Below are positions 57,956 to 64,000 of a stretch of 64,000 nt of DNA, in pieces (within the stretch, counting starts at the first letter, position 1; each line of letters begins with the position of its first letter). This DNA is from Nonomuraea glycinis (GTDB lineage: Bacteria; Actinomycetota; Actinomycetes; Streptosporangiales; Streptosporangiaceae), in the NCBI RefSeq assembly GCF_014646515.1, contig NZ_BMNK01000007.1, positions 405,001 to 469,000 of the forward strand, given 5' to 3'. Made by a program: the position numbers and the translations under genes. The notes under the pieces were generated by a model. It saw only the letters and a program-made list of their open reading frames with translations, ran no database searches and had not been told where the DNA came from.

Positions 57956-59185
57956 TCATGGGGACGCGCGCAGCCCGGCCACGATGTCCGCCACCCGGTC
58001 CACCTCGTCCTCGGTGTTGTAGTAGTGCGGTGACAGGCGCAGGCACCACTCGACGTCCTTGTCCGCGAAGTCGAACTGGGCGAACTCCCGGAAACTGAGC
58101 GCCGAGTTGACCCCCGCCGCGTCCATCGCCGCCTTGAACGGCTCCGCCTGCCAGCCCTCGACCTCGAAGGTCACCAGCGCCCCCAGCGTCCGGCCCCGGT
58201 CCAGCAGGCGCACGCCCGCCAGGTCGCCGAGCCGGGCGCGCAGCCGCGCCGCCAGCGCCGGGGTGCGCCGGGCGATCGCCGCCACGCCGACCTGGCGGGC
58301 GTAGCGGACGGCCGCCGCGCACCCCAGCACGGTGGCGTACGGGAACTCCCACTCCTCGAACCTGGCCGCCGACTCCACCGGCCGGTAGCTGTCCGGCGAG
58401 ACCCAGCGGGAGCCGTGCATGTCGATGAACAGGGGCTCGTACCCGTCGCGCAGGACCCGGTCGGACACGTACAGGAAGCCCGAGCCGCGCGGGCCGCGCA
58501 GGAACTTACGGCAGGTGGCGGTGAGCAGGTCGCAGCCGATCTCGGCCACGTCGATCGGGAACTGCCCGACGGACTGGCAGGCGTCGACCAGGTAGAGCAG
58601 GCCGAGTTCGCGGCAGTGCGCGCCGATCTCGGCGATCGGCTGGACCAGGCCGGAGTTGGTGGGGATGTGGGTGGCGCTCACCAGGCGGGGCCGGTGGGCG
58701 CGCATCAGCGCCGCCATCGCGGCCACGTCCACGCCGCCTTCGGGCAGGTCGGGAGCGTGCACCAGCCGCACCCCGAACCTCTTGCGCAGCGACAGGAAGG
58801 CGATCTGGTTGGAGATGAAGTCGTTGCGGGTGGTCAGGATGACGTCCCCGGCCTCGAACGGGATCGACGACAGCGCGGTGGCGTAGGCATGGGTGGCGCT
58901 GCCCGCGAAGGCGATGTTGCCCGGCGCGCAGTTGATCAGCGCGGCGGTCTCGGTGTAGAAGGCGCGGACCTGCTCGGCGCGGGCGGCGGCCGCCTCGTAA
59001 CCGCCGAGGCGCGCCTCCAGGTTGAGGTGGTCGAGCATCGTGGCGAGGACGGGGGCGGCCAGCAGGCCGCAGCCGGCGTTGTTGAAGTGCACCACCTGCT
59101 CGCAGCCCGGGGTGTCGGCGCGCAGCGCGGCGACGTCCAGTAGTGTTTCCGCCCCAGCGCCGGTAGCGCTACCATGAGTCTTCAT
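57956..59185 (-). CDS. PLP-dependent aminotransferase class V
   Basis: A 409-residue class V aminotransferase/cysteine-desulfurase-like protein. LVDACQSVGQFPIDV contains the PLP-binding Asp, and ATCRKFLRGPRGSGFLYV the PLP Lys. FNNAGCGLLAAPVLATMLDH is at the start. The exact reaction is not clear. The ATG overlaps that of the opposite-strand MocR gene by two bases; the aminotransferase is likely the MocR target. Confidence 0.88.
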   Translation of the reverse strand: MKTHGSATGAGAETLLDVAALRADTPGCEQVVHFNNAGCGLLAAPVLATMLDHLNLEARLGGYEAAAARAEQVRAFYTETAALINCAPGNIAFAGSATHAYATALSSIPFEAGDVILTTRNDFISNQIAFLSLRKRFGVRLVHAPDLPEGGVDVAAMAALMRAHRPRLVSATHIPTNSGLVQPIAEIGAHCRELGLLYLVDACQSVGQFPIDVAEIGCDLLTATCRKFLRGPRGSGFLYVSDRVLRDGYEPLFIDMHGSRWVSPDSYRPVESAARFEEWEFPYATVLGCAAAVRYARQVGVAAIARRTPALAARLRARLGDLAGVRLLDRGRTLGALVTFEVEGWQAEPFKAAMDAAGVNSALSFREFAQFDFADKDVEWCLRLSPHYYNTEDEVDRVADIVAGLRASP

Positions 59186-59196
59186 GTCCGACAGTA
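59162..59196. promoter_or_regulatory. Overlapping leaderless promoters of aminotransferase and MocR genes
   Basis: TACCAT at 59170-59175 is a plausible -10 box for the plus-strand ATG at 59184. TACTGT, read on the minus strand at 59196-59191, serves the minus-strand ATG at 59185. GGTAGCGCTACC (59162-59173) is a perfect 12-base palindrome, a likely MocR operator. Confidence 0.5.
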
Positions 59197-60620
59197 GCAC
59201 TTCCACCGATCTGGCCTCCAGCCTCCGCACGCTGCTGACCGGGCTGGCGCCGGGCGACCGGCTGCCCAGCAGCCGCGAGCTGACGCAGCGCTACCGGGTG
59301 GGGCCGGGCACCGTCTCGCGGGCGATCGCCACCCTGGCCGCCGAAGGGGTGGTGGTCACCCGCCCCGGCAGCGGCACGTTCGTCGCCCCTCGCCGGGAGC
59401 GGGCGGCCGACGGCGTGCCGGACACCTCCTGGCAGTCGGTGGCCCTGTCCGGGCGCGACTTCGACCCGGGCGTCGCCGTCGAGCCGCCGCGCCCCCTGCC
59501 CGAGGGGATGATCGCCATGGCGGGCGGCTACCCGCACGAAACGCTCCAGCCGACCCGGGCCCTGGGCGCCGCTCTGGCCCGCGCGGCCCGCCGGCCGGAC
59601 GCCTGGCACCGCGCTCCCACGGCCGGCCTGGCGCCCCTGCGCGCGATCTTCGCCAGGCAGGCGGGCGGGGCCGTCACCGCCGAGGACGTGCTGGTCACCG
59701 GTGGCGCGCAGGGCGCCCTGTCCATGCTCTTCCGGGCGATCGCCGCGCCCGGCGGCGCCGTGCTGATGGAGTCGCCCACCTATCCGGGCGCGCTGGCCGC
59801 CGCCCGCGCCGCGGGGCTGCGCCCGGTGCCCGTGCCGATGGACGGCGACGGCATCCGCCCCGGCCTGCTCGCCGACGCCTTCGCCATGACCGGCGCCCGG
59901 GTCCTGTACTGCCAGCCGACGTTCCACAACCCGACCGGCACGGTGCTCGCGCCCGAGCGACGCGGGCAGGTCGCCGAGGTGGCCAGGGCCGCGGGCGCCT
60001 TCCTCATCGAGGACGACTTCGCCCGCCACCTCGGACACGGCGGCCCGCTGCCGCCCCCGCTGGTCGCCGACGACCGCGACGGCACGGTGATCCACCTGAC
60101 CTCGCTCACCAAGCCCGCCGCGCCCAGCCTGCGCATCGGCGCGGTGATCGCCCGCGGCCCGGTGCTGCGGCGACTGGCGGGCATGCGCTTCGTCGACGAC
60201 TTCTTCACCGCCCGCCCCCTGCAGGAGGCGGCCATCGAGCTGCTCAGCACCCCCGCCTGGGACCGCCACCTGCGCGCACTCGGCGCGGCGCTGCGCGAGC
60301 GCCGCACCCTCCTGGCCGGCGCGCTGGCCTCGCGGGTGCCCGGCTGGCGGCTCACCCGCACCCCGGCGGGCGGCCTGCACCTGTGGGTGGAGTTGCCGCC
60401 GGGAGCCGACGACGCCGCCTTCGCGGCCGCCGCCCGCGAGCACGGCGTGGCGGTCGACGCCGGCCGCCGCTTCTTCCCCGCCGAACCGTCCGGGGCCTAC
60501 CTCAGGCTCAGCTTCGCGGCCGCCGCCGACACCGCCGACCTGGCCGAAGGCGCCCACAGGCTCGCGGCGGTGGCCCGGGGCGAGGTGCGCGTCCGGGCGG
60601 AGACGTTCAGTCCACGGTGA
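59184..60620 (+). CDS. MocR-type regulator (GntR HTH + aminotransferase fold)
   Basis: A 478-residue MocR/GabR-like regulator. Residues about 8-75 form the GntR winged HTH (LPSSRELTQRYRVGPGTVSR). The rest is a class I aminotransferase fold with YCQPTFHNPTG, and the PLP Lys in LTSLTKPAAPSLRIG. It probably binds PLP plus an amino acid to switch the divergent aminotransferase gene. The 3' end overlaps a decayed gene on the other strand. Confidence 0.9.
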   Translation: MSDSSTSTDLASSLRTLLTGLAPGDRLPSSRELTQRYRVGPGTVSRAIATLAAEGVVVTRPGSGTFVAPRRERAADGVPDTSWQSVALSGRDFDPGVAVEPPRPLPEGMIAMAGGYPHETLQPTRALGAALARAARRPDAWHRAPTAGLAPLRAIFARQAGGAVTAEDVLVTGGAQGALSMLFRAIAAPGGAVLMESPTYPGALAAARAAGLRPVPVPMDGDGIRPGLLADAFAMTGARVLYCQPTFHNPTGTVLAPERRGQVAEVARAAGAFLIEDDFARHLGHGGPLPPPLVADDRDGTVIHLTSLTKPAAPSLRIGAVIARGPVLRRLAGMRFVDDFFTARPLQEAAIELLSTPAWDRHLRALGAALRERRTLLAGALASRVPGWRLTRTPAGGLHLWVELPPGADDAAFAAAAREHGVAVDAGRRFFPAEPSGAYLRLSFAAAADTADLAEGAHRLAAVARGEVRVRAETFSPR

Positions 60621-61130
60621 TCGCGTTGGCGGCGTGGTGGATGGGCGTGTTGGCGGGGCCCAGCTTCTGGTTGGCCTAGGCGAACGGGCGCATGCGCCGC
60701 TCATAGGCAGTGAAGGCCTCGTCGTGGCCGTCGTGGCGCGCCAGCTCGGCGGCCAGGACGTAGGCGCCGACGAGGGCGAGACCCGTGCCCTGGCCCGAGG
60801 CGGTGGAGGCGGCGAGCGCGACCCGGCCCTTCGACCAGCGGCCGAGATGGACCTGGCTGAGCCTGTCGAAGGAGAAGTCGGGCGCCTCGGCCATCCCGGC
60901 GAGGAGCGTGGGCACCTCCCAGCCCTCGCCGGCGAAGGCGTCGGCGAGGAGCTCACGCCGCCCGGCCTGGTCGCGGCGGTCGTGGTCGAGCGGCGGGGAG
61001 GCGAACAGGAACATCGCCTTGGCAATGCAGGCCGTCGGCGCCGATGATCAGGTCGAAATGGCGGGTCCGCCCGCTGTGGAAGGTGACGGCGGTCCCGTCG
61101 ATCGCCGCGATGCTGTCCCCGACGTGTGAG
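60607..61130 (-). pseudogene. Decayed FAD-dependent monooxygenase
   Basis: Three pieces of a PHBH-type monooxygenase in different frames. Residual FHSGRTRHFDLIIGADGLHC is at 61.03-61.12 kb. The next frame has LADAFAGEGWEVPTLLAGM and KGRVALAASTASGQGTGLAL, where the GDAAYC FAD motif has been deleted. An in-frame TAG at about 60676 interrupts it, and ANQKLGPANTPIHHAANAI continues to a TGA at 60607. The amino-terminal third is missing. The TetR gene at 61176 still faces it with an intact operator. Confidence 0.72.
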
Positions 61131-61169
61131 ACGTTTGTTCAAGACGAACGTCTGGAACATATGTAGAAT
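61129..61169 (+). promoter_or_regulatory. TetR operator and -10 box of leaderless gene
   Basis: AGACGTT/AACGTCT (61129-61153) forms a 25-base dyad with inner GTTC/GAAC arms. TAGAAT at 61164-61169 fits a -10 box with transcription starting at about 61176, the ATG, so the TetR mRNA is probably leaderless. Confidence 0.6.
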
Positions 61170-61175
61170 CACCGT

Positions 61176-61712
61176 ATGGGAAATCGCGAAGACCTGCTCG
61201 CGGGAGCGAAGCGCTGCCTGCTGGCCAAGGGGTACGCCCGGACGACCGCGCGCGACATCGCTTCGGCGTCCGGCGTGAGCCTGGCCGCGATCGGCTACCA
61301 CTTCGGGTCGAAAGAGGCGCTGCTCAACGCGGCCCTGACGGGGGCGGTGGAGGAATGGGCGGACGGGTTCGGCCAGTTGTCGGGGCAGCGGTTCGCGGAC
61401 GTCTGGCCCCGGGTCGTGGAGTCCTTCGCGGAGTCCAAGCGGCTGTGGGCGGTGCAGTTCGAACTGCTCGCGCACATGGACTCCGGGCAGATGGACCCCG
61501 GCCTGCGCGCCACCCTGGCCGAAGCCAACCGGCAGGCGCGCGAAGGACTCGTCCAGCTGTTCGGCCACGATGAGCCCGACGACCGGCTCGGCGCCCTCTA
61601 CCAGATGCTGCTGGCCGGAGCCGCGGCGCTGTGGCTCGTCGACCCCGCCAGCGAGCCGTCCGCCGACGACCTGCTCGCCGCCATGCGGACCGTCGCCGAA
61701 CAACACCCGTGA
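61176..61712 (+). CDS. TetR-family repressor facing a decayed monooxygenase
   Basis: A 178-residue TetR regulator. The HTH (residues about 14-58) is TTARDIASASGVSLAAIGYH then FGSKEALLN. The divergent neighbour is a ruined FAD monooxygenase, so this regulator has probably lost its main target. Its own reading frame and operator remain intact. Confidence 0.88.
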   Translation: MGNREDLLAGAKRCLLAKGYARTTARDIASASGVSLAAIGYHFGSKEALLNAALTGAVEEWADGFGQLSGQRFADVWPRVVESFAESKRLWAVQFELLAHMDSGQMDPGLRATLAEANRQAREGLVQLFGHDEPDDRLGALYQMLLAGAAALWLVDPASEPSADDLLAAMRTVAEQHP

Positions 61713-61744
61713 GCGGCGCCGGCGGCGACCCGGTCGCCTATCAT

Positions 61745-61762
61745 GTCAGTAAGATGACTGAC
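61745..61762 (+). promoter_or_regulatory. TetR operator overlapping the start codon
   Basis: GTCAGT-AAGATG-ACTGAC is an inverted repeat whose centre contains the ATG at 61754. TATCAT at 61739-61744 could be the -10 box. The TetR product of the gene would block its own transcription or translation here. Confidence 0.6.
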
Positions 61763-62338
61763 TCAGTGAAGAGCGCGACGCGCAAGCCGGGCAAGCGTGA
61801 GCGGTTGGTGACCGCCGCCACGCGGGTGCTGCACGAGCAGGGAGTCGAGAAGACGACGCTCGCCGACATCGCCCAGGCGGCCGAAATTCCCGTGGGCAAC
61901 GTCTACTACTACTTCAAGACCAAGGACCAGCTCATCGAGGCGGCGATCGGCGCGCACGCGCAGCACCTGCACACGATGACCGCCATCCTGGAGCAGCACG
62001 CCGCCACGCCGCAGGACCGCCTCAAAGCCCTCGTCCAGGGCTGGGTGGACCAGCGCGACCTCACCGTCAGCTACGGCTGCCCCACCGGCACTCTCTGCTC
62101 GGAGCTGGGCAAACGGGCCGACGGCCTGGACCGGGTGGCGGCCGGCGTCATGGGGCTGCTGATCGACTGGGTGGAGCGGCGCTTCGCGGAGATGGGCCGG
62201 GCCGACTCCCGTGAGCTCGCGGTCGCCCTGGTCGCCGCCTACCAGGGGATCTCGCTGCTCACCAACACCTTCCGCGACCCGGAGCTGATGACCGCCGAAG
62301 GGCGCCGCCTCACGCGCTGGATCGACTCCCTCGCCTGA
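61754..62338 (+). CDS. TetR-family repressor
   Basis: A 194-residue regulator. The HTH reads KTTLADIAQAAEIPVGNVYY then YFKTKDQLIEAAI. The YGCPTGTLCSELGKR segment in the ligand domain is shared with TetR repressors beside flavin enzymes and dehydrogenases. It is ten bases from the convergent SnoaL-like gene. An operator overlaps its start. Confidence 0.9.
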   Translation: MTDSVKSATRKPGKRERLVTAATRVLHEQGVEKTTLADIAQAAEIPVGNVYYYFKTKDQLIEAAIGAHAQHLHTMTAILEQHAATPQDRLKALVQGWVDQRDLTVSYGCPTGTLCSELGKRADGLDRVAAGVMGLLIDWVERRFAEMGRADSRELAVALVAAYQGISLLTNTFRDPELMTAEGRRLTRWIDSLA

Positions 62339-62347
62339 AGCCCGCCG

Positions 62348-62752
62348 TCACCGCCCGCCGAGCGGGGCCCGCCGCCGCACGACCTTGCGCTGGGTGATGC
62401 GCCACCCGCCGTCACCGCGCACGATCACGTCCTCGTACGTGACACTCGCGCAGGTGCCGTCCGCCTGCACGCCGATCCCCTTGGACAGGCCGTGCACCGT
62501 GCCGTCGGCCTGCTGGGTGAGCACGATGTTGGTGACGTGATGGCCGACGGGGTTCGCCTCGCCCAGCGCGAGCGCCGCCTCCCGCAGCGCCGCCAGCCCC
62601 TGGATGATGCCGCCACCGAGGTCGGTGACGTCGTAGCGGATGCCGGCGGTGAAGAGCTCGTCCAGGCGGTCGAGCTCGCCCGCGTCCACGAGATGGCCGT
62701 GCAACGAGATCAGCTCGATGATGGCCGTACGGTCCTCAACGGTCAGTGTCAT
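62348..62752 (-). CDS. SnoaL-like / NTF2-fold protein
   Basis: A 134-residue protein of the SnoaL_4-type fold. TVEDRTAIIELISLHGHLVD and GELDRLDELFTAGIRYDV are characteristic first helices, and VTYEDVIVRGDGGWRITQRK is the typical end. It could be a dehydratase, isomerase or ring-hydroxylating accessory. It is downstream of the SDR gene in the same direction, 62 bases away, suggesting an operon. Confidence 0.85.
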   Translation of the reverse strand: MTLTVEDRTAIIELISLHGHLVDAGELDRLDELFTAGIRYDVTDLGGGIIQGLAALREAALALGEANPVGHHVTNIVLTQQADGTVHGLSKGIGVQADGTCASVTYEDVIVRGDGGWRITQRKVVRRRAPLGGR

Positions 62753-62814
62753 CCCAGTCCCCTCGTCGAGCTCCCTGCTGCGACGTTACCCGTGCGCCGC
62801 GAGATCAACGGTTG

Positions 62815-63549
62815 TCAGATGGCGGTGGTGCCGCCGTCGGCGACGAGCTCCATGCCGTTGACGTAGCTGGAGTCGTCGGAGGCGAGGAAGAGGGCGGCGG
62901 TGGCGATTTCGTCGGGGCGGCCCATCTGGCCGCGGGGGATGAGGGACTCGAACTGGCGCTTGGTGGCCTCGTCGAAGAGCTCTTCCTGCTTGGCGGTGGC
63001 GACCTGGCCGGGGGTCAGGACGTTGACGCGGATGCGGCGGTCCTTGAGCTCGTTGAGCCAGACGCGGGCCCAGGCCTGCTGGACGGCCTTGCTGCCGGCG
63101 TAGACGCTCCAGCCGGGGAAGGCGCCGAGGGAGGCGTTGGAGCCGGTCATGAGGATGGAGCCGCCGTCGTTGAAGAGCGGGAGCGCCTTCTGAACGGTGA
63201 ACAGGGTGCCGCGGGCGTTGAGCCAGAACGCGGCGTGGAAGTGGGCCTCGGTGATCTCGCCGAGCAGGGCGGGCTCGCCCATGCCGGCGCTGGCCCACAG
63301 CACGTCGAGGCTGCCCTTCTCCCGCTTGACCGTGTCGTACAGGCGGTCCAGGTCGTCCAGGTCACCGGCATCGCCCTGGACGCCGGTGACGTTACGGCCG
63401 ATCTGCTTCACGGCCTCGTCCAGGGCGTCCTGGCGGCGGCCGGTGATGAAGACGTGCGCTCCCTCGTCGACGAACAGCTTCGCGCCGGCCAGCGCCAGGC
63501 CGGTGGTGCCGCCGGTGATGACCGCTACCTTGCCGTCAAGCTTTCCCAT
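62815..63549 (-). CDS. Short-chain dehydrogenase/reductase
   Basis: A 244-residue classical SDR. The cofactor motif is TGGTTGLAL, the NAG-equivalent WASAGMG, catalytic Ser in MTGSNASLG and the YAGSK active site. It probably uses NADP(H). The ATG at 63549 follows a GGGAG ribosome site; an upstream extension would be shadow sequence. It leads toward the SnoaL-like gene and is divergent from nothing annotated. Confidence 0.92.
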   Translation of the reverse strand: MGKLDGKVAVITGGTTGLALAGAKLFVDEGAHVFITGRRQDALDEAVKQIGRNVTGVQGDAGDLDDLDRLYDTVKREKGSLDVLWASAGMGEPALLGEITEAHFHAAFWLNARGTLFTVQKALPLFNDGGSILMTGSNASLGAFPGWSVYAGSKAVQQAWARVWLNELKDRRIRVNVLTPGQVATAKQEELFDEATKRQFESLIPRGQMGRPDEIATAALFLASDDSSYVNGMELVADGGTTAI

Positions 63550-63597
63550 GGTCGCTCCCTGGGTCAGTGGTGCCGAGCGCACCTGGGGTGACGGTGT

Positions 63598-63665
63598 TAT
63601 GTACACCGATCTGTTTGCTTACGGTACAGACTGAGCGGCCGGGGCGCAATCTATGTACACCGGTC
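63598..63665. promoter_or_regulatory. TGTACACCG direct repeats upstream of SDR gene
   Basis: TATGTACACCGATC (63598-63611) and TATGTACACCGGTC (63652-63665) are near-identical 14-base direct repeats 54 bases apart, each with the palindrome TGTACA. They flank the likely SDR promoter and could be sites for the neighbouring MarR or TetR regulator. Confidence 0.5.
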
Positions 63666-63849
63666 GTTACCCAGCCGGGGCGCCATGGACCCATGACGGA
63701 GTTGGAGAAGGGCCCCAGGGGCGGGCTGGACGCGCTGCCGGCCCCGCAAGCTGCCGTTGTGCTGAACGGCCTCAGCCCTCGGCCATGGCTTCAGGAGTTC
63801 GAGGCCGACACGCACGCAGTGCGTGAGCGATGAGGTCCGGGATCGGGTA

Positions 63850-64000
63850 TCAGGGCTTGTGTTCCAGCGCCGCCAGCCGTTCGGCGACTTTGTCGCCGAT
63901 GGTGACGAGCATCGCCATCTCTGCCGCAGTGAGATGTTCGATGAACACGTCGCGGACGTCGGCCACGTGCTGCGGAGCCGCGACCTTGATCAGGTCGCCG
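63850..64000 (-). CDS. MarR-family regulator, carboxy-terminal end (partial)
   Basis: The last 49 residues of a MarR-like protein: AAPQHVADVRDVFIEHLTAA, then EMAMLVTIGDKVAERLAALE. That is the terminal dimerisation helix pair of MarR regulators. The gene continues past the window edge, so the HTH is not visible and the call rests on this pattern alone. Confidence 0.6.
   Translation of the reverse strand, partial: GDLIKVAAPQHVADVRDVFIEHLTAAEMAMLVTIGDKVAERLAALEHKP

Noticed and set aside
59169..61706. 845-residue minus-strand frame across MocR and TetR genes
   Set aside because: Mostly a shadow; only short pieces between 60607 and 61130 resemble a real (decayed) monooxygenase and are annotated as a pseudogene.
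63693..63833. 46-residue ORF between SDR and MarR genes
   Set aside because: No ribosome site or similarity; lies in a promoter region and has irregular codon use.

Overview
The window is about 72% G+C. GTG/TTG starts, ATGA and GTGA start/stop overlaps, leaderless genes and a dense set of TetR, MerR, PadR, MocR and ArsR-like regulators point to a high-GC actinomycete, plausibly a Streptosporangiaceae/Nonomuraea-type soil organism. That placement is an inference from gene style, not a database match. No rRNA, tRNA or CRISPR array was seen.

Layout. 1-10 kb: a truncated secreted peptidase-like hydrolase, a decayed Tn3-like transposase, and several regulator/enzyme pairs with clear palindromic operators (SnoaL/TetR, FAD monooxygenase/TetR, back-to-back MerR genes). 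9.6-17.5 kb: a leaderless XRE gene, a tyrosine recombinase, an XRE-MurA fusion directly downstream of hypX, an ArsR-like regulator, a small secreted protein and two tandem membrane-anchored paralogues. 18-21.7 kb: VOC protein, DUF952, acetyltransferase, SMR transporter, radical-SAM protein.

21.8-35.8 kb is the centrepiece: an actinobacterial oxygen-tolerant high-affinity [NiFe]-hydrogenase locus (group 1h, formerly group 5). Plus strand: hhyS, hhyL, a NifU-like gene, a Cys/His-rich DUF5947-type gene, three uncharacterised accessory genes, a maturation protease with an extra N-terminal domain, a 35-residue membrane peptide, then hypA, hypC, hypD, hypE. Convergent minus-strand operon: a SIS-HypC fusion, a second SIS protein, hypF. 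The CO-ligand enzyme gene hypX sits about 7.5 kb away at 12.5-14.2 kb. Together these cover apo-subunits, CN synthesis (HypE/F), Fe(CN)2CO assembly (HypC/D), aerobic CO supply (HypX), nickel delivery (HypA) and C-terminal cleavage of HhyL. No hypB is visible.

36-50 kb: L,D-transpeptidase with an MtrA-like site, RecD2 helicase, zinc metallopeptidase, esterases, a beta-lactamase-fold hydrolase, a self-regulated HTH gene, a methyltransferase, and a YtrA-type GntR/ABC operon flanked by a broken serine recombinase and a truncated tyrosine recombinase. 50-64 kb: an orphan histidine kinase with a repeat-expanded insert, a TetR/aromatic hydroxylase pair, an AlkZ-like protein, a PadR/membrane protein/quinone oxidoreductase operon, a head-to-head aminotransferase/MocR pair with overlapping start codons, a decayed monooxygenase beside its intact TetR gene, more TetR/SnoaL/SDR genes and a partial MarR gene at the edge.
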